DNA of 64,000 nucleotides from an uncultured Lachnospiraceae bacterium. GTDB lineage: Bacteria; Bacillota; Clostridia; Lachnospirales; Lachnospiraceae. The stretch lies in contig CAJTZH010000003.1 in the NCBI GenBank assembly GCA_910584325.1, positions 4,891 through 68,890 of the forward strand, read 5' to 3'. Made by a program: the position numbers and the translations under genes. Position 1 is the first letter of the stretch, and each line of letters starts with the position of its first letter. Under the pieces are notes generated by a model that searched no databases, was not told where the DNA came from, and saw only the letters and a program-made list of their open reading frames with translations. Positions 7,932 to 16,612 of the stretch are shown piece after piece.

Positions 7932-9908
7932 TCATTCACGGATTGTTCTCTTAAACCCGAAATATGCCGCCAGAAAATAAACGGCATAAAATATCAGAAA
8001 ACAGCCGAGCGCGCCCATAAAATACGTCACATAACTATATTTTCCACTTAACATGAACTGATACGCCATATTCACAGACGCCATCAGGCAAAACACGATC
8101 ATGACGGGAAAAATCACAGGCATGCCAAACAGTATCAATAATTGTTTTTTTATCGTTTTATAAAGCAAGTTCTCTTTTACTCCCAACCGACTCAGCAAGG
8201 TATATCTGTATTGATACCTGGCAGAATCGCTTAAGCATTGTGTGGCAAGAATCGCCCCGGCGCTTGCGATAAAAATAAACGCCATATAAAGGCAGACAGT
8301 TACAATCATAACCATCATCGTGTTTTGTTCCTCAATCACAGTTCCCCTCACCCTGACTTTCCACAAATAATCACCCGCAGTTCCGTCTTCGTTGACATAC
8401 AGGAGATATTTTGCCATGCGTTCTTCTATAACTGCTTCGAGTTGTGCCGTCGTCTCCTCATTTGTGTCAACAAGCAGGAAGCTCTCGGATACTTCAAGAT
8501 TCTTCACGGCATTATCGGGAACAATCAGCGCATAGGACTCATGAGATAACCCAAGCCAGTATCCCTTTGCAGTAATCGTCTTCTGCCTGAGCGAAATGCC
8601 ATTGCACAGTGTAATCATTTTCAACGCGGCGTTGTTTTCCGCCGATCCTATCCCTGCAGGTTCTGACACCAGCAGATATTCGTCCTCCTGTAAAGTCACC
8701 GGCTTTTCGTTTTTCATTTCCAACTGTCTGTTATAATCACTTAACCTTATCACAGGGTCAAAACGTTTTTCTTCACTTCTGTAGGAATAATATGCCTGTG
8801 TTTTTAAAACAGAAGCCGACTTGTCTTTGTAGACATCATAGACAAACTCTTCCTTCACACTGTACTGCTCCTCTACCACTTCCATATATTCGCCCAGCCG
8901 TTCTCTTTTATCTGTAACGGAAACGTCAAAGGGCGCTTTACGCTCTATCTGATAGTCGTACAGTCCTTTGTTAAGACCTGCCATATTTAAGAAAAACAAA
9001 GTAAAGGTAATCAACACGGATAACGTCCCAAGTGTAACGCCCATCGTCCTCACCTTTGACGAAAATGTTCTGGCAATAAACAGATTATCACCGCTGTATT
9101 TTATCTTTTTATTGTTTAACACAACGGACAGCATAAACTCCCCCACGCTCATCATAAGTCCGTATAAACTAATGATAATTACCGTAAAACACAGCAGTAT
9201 ATCACTCATTATCGAAGCGCTGTCCGCGTTATCGGACCGGCACCGGACATTCCACGCCAAAAGCGCGCCGGTCAGCATGATGAGGCTTACAATAAACATG
9301 ATATTTCTATGCTTTTTTGTTTTTGTCAGCTTCTTTTCATTCTGCTTTTCATAATATAGTAAATCATAAACGGACGCATTTTTCATCCTTTTTTTCATAC
9401 CCAATAAAACCAGCGCATATATGACAGAAAAATATACTCCCAAAAGTGCCAGCGGCTTAATACCAAACGCGATGAATACCGCCTGCGGAAGTTCCAGAAG
9501 ATTGACGATTACAAGCGATAAAAACTGGCTGGCGACAAATCCTGCCGGAACCGCCGCCGCAAGCGCCAACAGACCAAACATGATGCTTTCGAGCAAAAAC
9601 ATCGCATGGATTTTCTTTGCCGGTATCCCTAAAAGAGAATACATACCGAACTCTTTGCTGCGTTTTTGAAACATAAATCCTGTCGTATAATGTATCAGGT
9701 AACAGATGACAAACAGAACCAGTACATTGATAAAGTACATAAGATACTGAAATGTGCCCAGTCCCTTTGATAATTCCGTAACCGCATCCGAGCATGATAT
9801 CAGATTGAGCGCAAATATCAGGGAAAACGAAATCGTCAGCGTAATAAAATAGATAATGTAATCCTTCGCACTTCTTTTTACATTTCTTACCGCTAATTTA
9901 CCTAACAT
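7932..9908 (-). CDS. BceB-type ABC transporter permease (FtsX-like)
   Basis: A 658-residue membrane protein with the BceB layout: one TM near the N-terminus, paired TM groups, a large extracellular domain (about residues 320-520, with little hydrophobicity) and a C-terminal group of TMs, about ten in all. FtsX-type stretches such as TGFMFQKRSKEFGMYSLLG are visible. It partners the ATPase encoded just upstream (11-bp overlap) and, by family knowledge, removes peptide antibiotics and relays flux to the BceS-type kinase. Confidence 0.9.
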   Translation of the reverse strand: MLGKLAVRNVKRSAKDYIIYFITLTISFSLIFALNLISCSDAVTELSKGLGTFQYLMYFINVLVLFVICYLIHYTTGFMFQKRSKEFGMYSLLGIPAKKIHAMFLLESIMFGLLALAAAVPAGFVASQFLSLVIVNLLELPQAVFIAFGIKPLALLGVYFSVIYALVLLGMKKRMKNASVYDLLYYEKQNEKKLTKTKKHRNIMFIVSLIMLTGALLAWNVRCRSDNADSASIMSDILLCFTVIIISLYGLMMSVGEFMLSVVLNNKKIKYSGDNLFIARTFSSKVRTMGVTLGTLSVLITFTLFFLNMAGLNKGLYDYQIERKAPFDVSVTDKRERLGEYMEVVEEQYSVKEEFVYDVYKDKSASVLKTQAYYSYRSEEKRFDPVIRLSDYNRQLEMKNEKPVTLQEDEYLLVSEPAGIGSAENNAALKMITLCNGISLRQKTITAKGYWLGLSHESYALIVPDNAVKNLEVSESFLLVDTNEETTAQLEAVIEERMAKYLLYVNEDGTAGDYLWKVRVRGTVIEEQNTMMVMIVTVCLYMAFIFIASAGAILATQCLSDSARYQYRYTLLSRLGVKENLLYKTIKKQLLILFGMPVIFPVMIVFCLMASVNMAYQFMLSGKYSYVTYFMGALGCFLIFYAVYFLAAYFGFKRTIRE

Positions 9909-10662
9909 TTTCTACGTCGCCCCCTAACAATGTCAATATATCTAAAATTTCATTGAAAAACGCCTTGCGGCTTTTGGTTCCTTTTATTATTTCGTTAAAC
10001 AGCTTTCCGTCTTTCAAAAATATTACTCTGCTGCAGTAAGCTGCACTGAACGCATCATGCGTCACCATTAAAATCGTCGCGTTCATCTTCTCATTCATTT
10101 CCTTCATCGTTTCCAATAACATTCTGGAAGCCTTACTGTCAAGCGCTCCCGTCGGTTCGTCCGCAAGAATAATTTTCGGGTGGTTTATCAGCGCTCTCGC
10201 GCACGCGCAGCGTTGCTTCTGTCCCCCTGAAACTTCACACGGAAATTTTTTCAATATATCGCGGATGCCAAGTTTTTCCGCAATATTACGTACCTTTTTT
10301 TCAACCTGCTCCGCCGGCTCCCGGTTGATGATTAGCGACAGTGAAATGTTTTCTTCTATCGTCAGCATATCCAGTAAGTTAAAGTCCTGAAAAACAAATC
10401 CCAGATTTTCTCTCCGAAAGTCCGCAAGCGCCTCTTCTTTGATTTGCGTTATCTTCTTTTTATCAAGAATGATAAACCCGGCGGTTGGTGTGTCAATTGT
10501 CGCGATACAGTTTAAGAGCGTTGTTTTTCCGCTTCCGCTCGCCCCCATAATCGCCAGAAACTCCCCTTCATCAACATCAAACGAAATGCCGTCAACTGCT
10601 TTTGTGATGTTCGTTTCCTGCCCGTAATATTTTTTCAGATTTTTAATTTGCAATACTCCCAT
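9898..10662 (-). CDS. BceA-type ABC transporter ATP-binding protein
   Basis: A standard ABC ATPase of about 254 residues: Walker A GASGSGKTTLLN, Q-loop (FVFQDFNLL), signature VSGGQKQR, Walker B IILADEPTGALDS and the switch His in VTHDAF. The ATG at 10662 is preferred because AAAGGGG lies just upstream; an in-frame start 30 bp earlier lacks one. First gene of the BceABRS-type operon. Expected role: powering resistance to cell-wall-active peptides. Confidence 0.93.
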   Translation of the reverse strand: MGVLQIKNLKKYYGQETNITKAVDGISFDVDEGEFLAIMGASGSGKTTLLNCIATIDTPTAGFIILDKKKITQIKEEALADFRRENLGFVFQDFNLLDMLTIEENISLSLIINREPAEQVEKKVRNIAEKLGIRDILKKFPCEVSGGQKQRCACARALINHPKIILADEPTGALDSKASRMLLETMKEMNEKMNATILMVTHDAFSAAYCSRVIFLKDGKLFNEIIKGTKSRKAFFNEILDILTLLGGDVENVR

Positions 10663-10690
10663 GCCAGAACCCCTTTCTTTTGATATGAAC

Positions 10691-10733
10691 ATTATACCGC
10701 CGTCTGCATGAAATAAAAATTACACTTTTGTAA
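10691..10733 (-). promoter_or_regulatory. Promoter of the BceABRS-type operon with BceR-like box
   Basis: Minus-strand TATAAT (10696-10691) with a poor -35. The inverted repeat TTACA-AAAG-TGTAA (10733-10720) is centred about 42 bp before the likely start. The arrangement and the TNACA-N4-TGTAA pattern agree with my recollection of the B. subtilis BceR site, so regulator-dependent activation is likely. Confidence 0.7.
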
Positions 10734-10752
10734 GGTGTTCCGGTATTTCCTC

Positions 10753-10782
10753 TTGACAAACACAATTTTGATGGCATAGAAT
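10753..10782 (+). promoter_or_regulatory. Promoter of the ywlG-like gene
   Basis: TTGACA (10753-10758), 18-bp spacer, TAGAAT (10777-10782), about 70 bp before the ATG at 10859. Confidence 0.6.
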
Positions 10783-10858
10783 AAATCCGTCAAGGACACC
10801 CGAATTTTTGAACGATGTTAGGGAACACGAATAAACCAAAATAAGGCGGTATGGATAA

Positions 10859-11404
10859 ATGGACATCAAACAACAACTGACGGAAATATTAAACGAACTT
10901 CTCAAAACAGCCAATCTCGAGCAGGGCGACATTCTTGTTATCGGTTGTTCTTCGAGCGAAGTCGCCGGTTCCAAAATCGGCACATCCTCCAGCGAGGAAA
11001 TCGGCAGAACCATATTTGAGACGGCATACGCCATTCTCAAAGAAAAAGGCATTTATCTTGCATGTCAGTGCTGCGAACATCTGAACAGAAGCCTGATTGT
11101 GGAACGGGACTGTATGAAAGAACATCATCTGCCCCGTGTCAACGCGGTTCCGCAATTAAAAGCCGGCGGTTCGTTCGCGACAGCCGCTTATCACGGCATG
11201 GAACATCCGGTTGCCGTAGAACGCGTTACGGCTCAAGCGGGCATTGATATCGGCGATACGCTGATCGGCATGCACCTCGCGCCCGTCGCTGTTCCCGTGC
11301 GCACAACACTTTCCTCCATCGGAAACGCGCACGTTGTCTGCGCAAGAACACGCGCCAAATATGTGGGCGGAGAACGCGCGCGGTATGACGCTGCTTTGGA
11401 ATAA
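10859..11404 (+). CDS. ywlG: YwlG-like UPF0340 (TIGR01440/DUF436) family protein
   Basis: A 181-residue soluble protein of the conserved Firmicute family of unknown function represented by B. subtilis YwlG. The diagnostic stretches are GCSSSEVAGSKIGTSSS, ACQCCEHLNRSLIVER, MEHPVAVE and a C-terminal RAKYVGGERARYD. The Cys pair in CQCCEH could bind a metal or act catalytically, but the function is not established. It is monocistronic, with its own promoter and a strong terminator. Confidence 0.9.
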   Translation: MDIKQQLTEILNELLKTANLEQGDILVIGCSSSEVAGSKIGTSSSEEIGRTIFETAYAILKEKGIYLACQCCEHLNRSLIVERDCMKEHHLPRVNAVPQLKAGGSFATAAYHGMEHPVAVERVTAQAGIDIGDTLIGMHLAPVAVPVRTTLSSIGNAHVVCARTRAKYVGGERARYDAALE

Positions 11405-11413
11405 AACATACAG

Positions 11414-11457
11414 AATCCCCTGCTTTACCTTTTTGCAGGTTAAGCAGGGGATTTTTA
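11414..11457. terminator. Strong bidirectional terminator
   Basis: A perfect 13-bp stem, AATCCCCTGCTTA (11414-11426) with TAAGCAGGGGATT (11441-11453), followed by Ts. It sits between the converging ywlG-like gene and the gene ending at 11476, and probably serves both. Confidence 0.9.
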
Positions 11458-11475
11458 TTATTACTGTTTCTATTT

Positions 11476-11925
11476 TCATTCCATCAGATATCCATACTTT
11501 ACCAAATCATACTGCGCAGCTTCCTCCGGGGAAATCGTCGGGCCTTCCCACTCCCATTCCCAATATGTGCGCATCGGAATTTCCATGGAATCATCGGACT
11601 TCACTTCTAATGGTTCACTGTGCAGATACTCTTCTTTTTCGAGACTATAATTACTTCTGTTATTTTCTGTAGACCAATCCAAAACAGAAATAGAACCCTC
11701 ATCCAAAAAGCTGCCTCCAAAGAATCCGTTGCCTATTGTTGCCTGTTCATTTTGACTGCTTACCCGTACTGTGTCTTTCCTGTCGGCTAACGCCTGTGCG
11801 ACTTCCTTTTCAAGTTTGTCATGCCGCACGGAAATTTTTTTAAGTTCCGCCATATTATATAAGAGCAATCCTATGCATAGCAATATTCCAAATATTGATA
11901 TGTATTCTGATAAACATTTATTCAT
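11476..11925 (-). CDS. Hypothetical single-pass membrane protein
   Basis: 149 residues with one N-terminal TM helix (about 9-25) and a hydrophilic remainder ending in a Trp/Glu-rich section (TYWEWEWEGPTISPEEA). I do not recognise a family. GGGAGGGG precedes the ATG closely. It lies 45 bp after a frameshifted lipoprotein gene and would share that gene's TACA-N2-TGTA-carrying promoter, so it belongs to the presumed envelope-stress cluster. Confidence 0.65.
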   Translation of the reverse strand: MNKCLSEYISIFGILLCIGLLLYNMAELKKISVRHDKLEKEVAQALADRKDTVRVSSQNEQATIGNGFFGGSFLDEGSISVLDWSTENNRSNYSLEKEEYLHSEPLEVKSDDSMEIPMRTYWEWEWEGPTISPEEAAQYDLVKYGYLME

Positions 11926-11970
11926 ACAACACCCCTCCCATTGTTTTCAATAATCAATTAATTCAAAATA

Positions 11971-12478
11971 TCAAGTAAAGTTGAAAAATATTTTTCCTGC
12001 CCATATATATCGCAGTTAAACGTAAAACGATATTTCTGCCGTACACCTGTAACTTGATTATAAATATTAAACATACTTTGATAACTTCCCAAATTTCCAT
12101 AATTATAAATTTGACCTGCTCCATTCCATTGAGCCAAATAAATAGTACTTCCCGTTATTTGGTCATTTGTAACAGATATTAAATAAACATCCGTTCCATC
12201 ATTATATCTATAACAAAAATCAAAAGTAATTTTTGCTGCAACAGAACCATCATCTGGTGAGAGAAGATTTAATGTTCCATTGCCTTGTATTGTTGAAGAA
12301 AGTATACTAATACCATCATCCTGCTCAACTGAACCTTCATTAACAACATCACTTAAATTAACACAATATCAATTATTTCATCAGATTCGTCCGCTTCGGA
12401 CGCAGACACAGGAACCAAATTACACGCAGTAATGAATGTGATGACCAATAATAACAATAAATTCTTTTTGTACTTCAT
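11971..12478 (-). pseudogene. Frameshifted lipoprotein gene
   Basis: ATG at 12478 behind an AGGAGG site opens a signal peptide with a lipobox-like FITACN, but the frame stops after 40 codons (stop near 12357). An overlapping frame continues with about 131 sense codons to a stop at 11971-11973 and has no start of its own. It encodes a beta-rich, Gly/Asn/Tyr-rich polypeptide (for example YLAQWNGAGQIYNYGN). A single -1 shift near 12365 restores one protein of about 170 residues. It is either a recent inactivation or a sequencing error. Family unknown. Confidence 0.7.
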
Positions 12479-12511
12479 AAAAAATCCCTCCTATAATTTA
12501 ATATTAGATGT

Positions 12512-12549
12512 TACATCTGTAGTTTACCACACGCCAAAATAGATAGTAA
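12512..12549 (-). promoter_or_regulatory. BlaI-box promoter, copy 1
   Basis: Minus strand: TTACTA (12549-12544), 17-bp spacer, TAAACT (12526-12521), with the palindrome TACAGATGTA (12521-12512) starting on the last base of the -10. TACA-N2-TGTA is the core recognised by BlaI/MecI/CopY repressors. About 50 bp of this promoter are nearly identical to the one at 14642-14679. Confidence 0.65.
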
Positions 12550-12567
12550 ACAATTTAGCATATTTCC

Positions 12568-13593
12568 TTATTCCATCTCCTTCATTCGCACCAGACAACC
12601 GTGTATCCATTCATACTCTTTTGTATCGCTCTGGTCTGCAATCCGCTCTAATAAATCTTCCAGCATATCCGTTGTGATGCCGGCTCGTTCGTATGCCTGA
12701 ATCGAGCGCGAACTCAGCCACGACATACCGTATTCCTCGTCTCCTACAGTAATGGTCTGACCTTTAAATTTGTAAAACATGCCGCCGTAATTTTCATTGA
12801 TATAGGTATCATCGAATATAATCTCTTCCTCCAGAAAATCGCTGATTTTGTCCTGAAACGCGATTCGGGCGTCATAGGGCAGAGGAATTTTACTGTATGC
12901 AGCTATTTTTTCCCTGACCATTTCTTTGGTTATTCCTACCTGTGTATACTGTTCAGGCATATGAAGGTACATCCACTGCGGACAGTAAATATGGTCGCCG
13001 ATAGCGATGGAATATTCCGAGGCAAATCGCTCAATGATTTCCTCCTCGCTGCCGTGAAGGAGGACATCGATATCCTCAGAAGTATACTCGTATTCAGCAC
13101 GTTCACCAGCACCATGAGACTCATAGTTTTCCAGAACTTCTTTTAAAACTGACAGCACACATTCATCAGTCAAATTAAAATCATTAATAAATGAATATTT
13201 ATTCGGAAAATTATTTAAATTTGAAGCCGCTAAACGACGCTCTGTTTTATACCTGCCTTCCCATTCCATGAACTGCTCATTGTTTACACAACTCATTAAC
13301 TCGTAAGATAACCAGCCTATTTTAGGACTTAATGGTTCAATAAACATTGCAAGCATATCGCTGTCAGAGATTATTGACGGCATGCTGCTATCAATTGCTA
13401 AATCAATTTCATCATATGTAATATCGTCAAATGTACCTTCCACACCGACTGTTGTTTCCATTGTCATTTCTTCTATCGTATCTTCTTTACTGCTGTTTTC
13501 TGTAATTTCACTTATAACTTCCTTTGAACCACAACCGGACAGCAAAAAAGTACAGACTCCCAATATCATTATTTTTTTCTTATAATTTATCAT
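12568..13593 (-). CDS. Hypothetical lipoprotein
   Basis: 341 residues with a signal peptide and lipobox (LLSGCGS, Cys at about residue 21), a Glu/Thr-rich linker, then a mostly helical acidic domain without a motif I recognise. The ATG lies 15 bp after the M23 peptidase stop, with GGGAG in the gap, so it is the second gene of that operon. The product should sit on the outer face of the membrane with the peptidase; a role as its partner or regulator is inference. Confidence 0.75.
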   Translation of the reverse strand: MINYKKKIMILGVCTFLLSGCGSKEVISEITENSSKEDTIEEMTMETTVGVEGTFDDITYDEIDLAIDSSMPSIISDSDMLAMFIEPLSPKIGWLSYELMSCVNNEQFMEWEGRYKTERRLAASNLNNFPNKYSFINDFNLTDECVLSVLKEVLENYESHGAGERAEYEYTSEDIDVLLHGSEEEIIERFASEYSIAIGDHIYCPQWMYLHMPEQYTQVGITKEMVREKIAAYSKIPLPYDARIAFQDKISDFLEEEIIFDDTYINENYGGMFYKFKGQTITVGDEEYGMSWLSSRSIQAYERAGITTDMLEDLLERIADQSDTKEYEWIHGCLVRMKEME

Positions 13594-13608
13594 AATATGT
13601 CTCCCCCC

Positions 13609-14610
13609 TTAATTGTAATTGCCGGTAAACGCGTAATCCGGGAAAAAATCCAGCGGATTCACTGTTGTCTCATAGTTCACCTGCGTTCCTCCCGATATCC
13701 CGCCTACGGTATTGACGTCAAAATGCAGATGCGCTCCATAAGATTCCCCTGTATTTCCCACAATCCCCAGCATGGAATCCCCCGTAACCTTATCACCTTT
13801 ATGATAACTTGACTTATCTTTCATATGTAAATATCGGACAGTATAGCCGCCACTTAATGTAATAACAATATAATTACCTGCTGACGATGAATAATCCGAA
13901 TGAATAACCTCGCCGGAACTGACGCAGTATAACGGATAGTCGTTGGCAATATCTCCCGATGCCGAAATAATATCCACACCGTAGTGGTTTGAATGATACC
14001 CTTGTGAAATATGCCTTGCCATTTTGGGCTGCCGGAACATATAACGCCACATACAATCGTATGGGTCCATCAACAGCGGTTCTGCAAGCAGTGAAAAATT
14101 CCATTTGCATTCTTCGGCTTCCTCATCATATGTTATGACAACTAGTTCCTCTCCAAAGGCAAGCGCTAATTCCTGATTGTATTTGGGTCTGACGGAGAAT
14201 GTTCCGTCCGCGTTAGAAGTAATACACCATAATTGTGTACTGTCATCTACAGGACTATATGACAAAACCCTGCATCCTGAAACAATTTCCTTATTCATTC
14301 TTTTGATATCGAGAACCTTTGACGGAGCTTCATCCTCTTCTTCGATAATATAGATTCTGTATGCCTCCTCCCGGCGGTCATACACAAATTGAAAGTTCTG
14401 CTGTGTGATATCATCCTCTGATGTCAAATTCAATACCGCCGTATCATCAGACACGCTCAAACAGTCTCCCGTTTTGACATTTGTCACACCGTAAGTTCCC
14501 CGGTTGACAACATCTGCTGTTTCAGCTTTTACGATGGATGTGTTTGACAGGATAAAATGAACTGCCAGCAGTAACACCATAGAACAAGTACATAATCTTT
14601 TTCTGACCAT
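13609..14610 (-). CDS. Secreted M23-family endopeptidase with ricin-like N-terminal domain
   Basis: 333 residues: an N-terminal export segment (about 1-30), a domain of about 125 residues with ricin-type beta-trefoil character (TYGVTNVKTGDCLSVSDD, DDSTQLWCITSNADGTFSV), and a C-terminal LytM/M23 zinc peptidase. The zinc ligands are in HYGVDI (His...Asp) and in GAHLHFDV. VRYLHMKD and VGNTGESYGAHLHF are typical of the fold. Family members cut peptidoglycan cross-bridges. AGGAGG precedes the ATG. Its promoter carries a BlaI-type box, suggesting induction by wall stress. Confidence 0.88.
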   Translation of the reverse strand: MVRKRLCTCSMVLLLAVHFILSNTSIVKAETADVVNRGTYGVTNVKTGDCLSVSDDTAVLNLTSEDDITQQNFQFVYDRREEAYRIYIIEEEDEAPSKVLDIKRMNKEIVSGCRVLSYSPVDDSTQLWCITSNADGTFSVRPKYNQELALAFGEELVVITYDEEAEECKWNFSLLAEPLLMDPYDCMWRYMFRQPKMARHISQGYHSNHYGVDIISASGDIANDYPLYCVSSGEVIHSDYSSSAGNYIVITLSGGYTVRYLHMKDKSSYHKGDKVTGDSMLGIVGNTGESYGAHLHFDVNTVGGISGGTQVNYETTVNPLDFFPDYAFTGNYN

Positions 14611-14641
14611 TTGTTCCTCCTATATTTTTTACATCAGTTAT

Positions 14642-14679
14642 TACATCTGTAGTTTACCACATGCCAATATATATAGCAA
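14642..14679 (-). promoter_or_regulatory. BlaI-box promoter, copy 2 (M23 operon)
   Basis: Minus strand: TTGCTA (14679-14674), 17-bp spacer, TAAACT (14656-14651), with TACAGATGTA at 14651-14642. The layout matches the copy at 12512-12549, indicating duplication of the promoter with its operator. Confidence 0.65.
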
Positions 14680-14718
14680 ACAATTAAGCATTAGATATTT
14701 CGCTTTCCAACAAAATAA

Positions 14719-14762
14719 AGAACGGTCATCATATCCACTGTTTTGTGATAGATGACCGTTCT
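14719..14762 (-). terminator. Long hairpin, likely terminator
   Basis: A perfect 12-bp stem, AGAACGGTCATC (14719-14730) with GATGACCGTTCT (14751-14762), followed on the minus strand by TTTATTTTGTT. No intact gene lies upstream on that strand, so it may be left over from a lost gene. Confidence 0.55.
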
Positions 14763-15446
14763 ACACTATTCCGTTTTCCACCTTTTTTCCTTTCTTTTTC
14801 AACTTAACAATCTGAAACTTTTTTGTTTTGATAGATTTTTCTATCTTCTATTCGGTTTTCAATCTATGTTAAAGTTGTTATTTTTTTATCCCTTTTTATA
14901 AGATTCACTGTTTCATCTATGTTAAATTATTACTTTGTATTCATACTAACTTTTCGAAACTTTGTTTCATCTTATTTTGAATTCCTGCATCTTTTTTTGA
15001 TTTATCTTTTTATATGATTTCTATGCTTCATATCTGATAAATCGTTGTGGTAAATGTTCAACATGAATATCAGCTGATGCGACCTTGACTTTTCTTTTTA
15101 CAATGAATTTGTAATTATTTTTTATTCATGAAGTTCGGTTTCAAAAGGGATGTGCTGTTATTACCACTTTCATGTTGATTGGTTGACGATTATGTGTTCA
15201 ACGGAATCGACCTCCTTTTTTCTGTTTTTTAGTTGTTTTCGTCCAAATAATTTATTCTTATTTGTTTATCTCTTTGTTATGTCTATATATTACCATGTGT
15301 TTTTTATATTGTCAATACAATTTTTAAAAATATTTTTAATTTTTTCATTTTTATTTTCACACAGAACTATTTTTTCAAAATTAAACCGCCTGCAATTCAG
15401 TATTGGGCGCATGTTCTATATATAATATAATAGCATTGTATAATTG
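14763..15446. other. AT-rich gene-free stretch with a pyrimidine-rich plus strand
   Basis: About 680 bp with very high A+T and strong strand asymmetry (T/C runs on the plus strand). The heptamer CTATGTT recurs at about 14871 and 14919, each followed by AAA. A good AAAGGAGG site lies on the minus strand at about 15210, but every frame after it stops within a few codons. A minus-strand stretch of about 34 codons (around 15010-15115, including HVEHLPQRFIRYE) has no start. I see no intact gene; decayed coding DNA is the likeliest explanation. Confidence 0.5.
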
Positions 15447-15545
15447 AAAAGAAATAAGCATCCTCTACCGCTCAAAGTTTAGGATGCTTATTCTTATAAT
15501 CATTTTCTACTGAGGGAAATCGGAGATTCGAGTCCGATTACTTCT
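15447..15545 (+). repeat. Two-hairpin intergenic repeat, copy C
   Basis: AATAAGCATCCT (15453-15464) pairs with AGGATGCTTATT (15481-15492). A smaller hairpin, AATCGG/CCGATT, lies in the tail, which ends GTCCGATTACTTCT. It is related to copies at 45741-45836 and 47776-47860. The first hairpin probably also terminates the aldo/keto reductase transcript. Confidence 0.65.
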
Positions 15546-15548
15546 AAT

Positions 15549-16577
15549 TTATTTCACGCTCACCCGTCCCGCAAGCACTTCCTTGTAGTCGGCAAGGTTC
15601 TTCTTAAGCAGCGCCGGCGTATCCAGATGATACGGGCACTTGGATTTGCATTGCCCGCAATTCATACACTTTTCAATTAACTTCATCTTTTCCTGTACTT
15701 CGGACGTAAGCTGAAGTTCTGATGGAGAACGGCGCAAAAGAAGAGACATCCTTGCGCAGTTGTTAATCTCAATTCCGGCCGGACACGGCATACAGTACCC
15801 GCAGCCGCGGCAGAACTCTCCCGAAAGTTCGGCTCTGTCCGTTTCAATGAGTTCTTGCAGCGCCTCCGTCATCACAGGCGGATTATCAATATAACTAAGA
15901 AATTCATCAAGTTCCTTCTCCCGCTGCACACCCCAGATTGGAAGAACATTATCATACTGCGCCTCAAACGCATAAGCCGCCGCCGAATTGGTGATAAGCC
16001 CTCCCGAAAGCGCCTTCATCGCGATAAATCCCATTCCGGCGTCCCGGCATTTTGTCACAAGCTCTACATCTTCCTTCGCCGCAAGATAGCAGAACGGAAA
16101 CTGCAGCGTCTCGTATAATCCGCAGTCAACAGCTTCATTCGCTACCGCAAGACGGTGATTTGTAATACCGATGTGCCGAATCCTGCCTTTTTCCTTCGCT
16201 TCAGCCATCGCCTCATAAATACCGGTTCCGTCACCCGGCTTCGGGCAGAACGACGGATTATGGAACTGATAGATATCAATGTAATCCGTATTCAGTTCCG
16301 CAAGACTGGTGTGCAAATCCTTCCAAAATTCCTCTGCCGTTACCGCTGCCGTCTTCGTTGCAATAATCACCTTATCGCGCATACCCTCAAACGCAAGCCC
16401 CAGTTTATGCTCGCTGTCCGTATAAAACCTTGCCGTATCAAAGAAATTCATGCCGCCCTCATAGGCTTTGCGTAAAATACGCACCGCCTCGCCGTCCGTA
16501 ACACGCTGTATCGGCAGCGCGCCGAACCCGTTTTTATTGACAGTAATTCCTGTCTTTCCAAGTGTGACTGTCGTCAT
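15549..16577 (-). CDS. Aldo/keto reductase with C-terminal 4Fe-4S ferredoxin domain
   Basis: 342 residues. The first about 240 form an AKR TIM barrel (FDTARFYTDSE with the catalytic Asp/Tyr region, IIATKT lysine, YQFHNPS histidine). The last about 80 contain two Cys clusters, CRGCGYCMPCPAGIEI and CMNCGQCKSKCPYHLD, that should hold two 4Fe-4S clusters. This fusion is common in strict anaerobes and probably reduces or oxidises a carbonyl with ferredoxin-type electron exchange. The substrate is unknown. Confidence 0.9.
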   Translation of the reverse strand: MTTVTLGKTGITVNKNGFGALPIQRVTDGEAVRILRKAYEGGMNFFDTARFYTDSEHKLGLAFEGMRDKVIIATKTAAVTAEEFWKDLHTSLAELNTDYIDIYQFHNPSFCPKPGDGTGIYEAMAEAKEKGRIRHIGITNHRLAVANEAVDCGLYETLQFPFCYLAAKEDVELVTKCRDAGMGFIAMKALSGGLITNSAAAYAFEAQYDNVLPIWGVQREKELDEFLSYIDNPPVMTEALQELIETDRAELSGEFCRGCGYCMPCPAGIEINNCARMSLLLRRSPSELQLTSEVQEKMKLIEKCMNCGQCKSKCPYHLDTPALLKKNLADYKEVLAGRVSVK

Positions 16578-16612
16578 ATGTATTTCCTCCCGTATTCTGA
16601 GATTTCATACAG

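Noticed and set aside
12512..12521. CopY-type copper control of the envelope genes (CopY uses the same TACA-N2-TGTA core)
   Set aside because: No copper ATPase or Cys-rich CopY tail is present; the repressor here is coupled to an M56 protease, which favours the BlaI type.
15150..15425. 91-codon plus-strand frame in the AT-rich stretch
   Set aside because: A Phe/Leu/Ser run from T-rich DNA without ribosome binding site or promoter; composition explains it.
15518..15545. tRNA fragment or attachment site in the tail of repeat copy C (GATTCGAGTCC resembles a T-loop)
   Set aside because: The related tail of copy A lacks the T-loop-like bases, and the sequence is explained by a small AATCGG/CCGATT hairpin.
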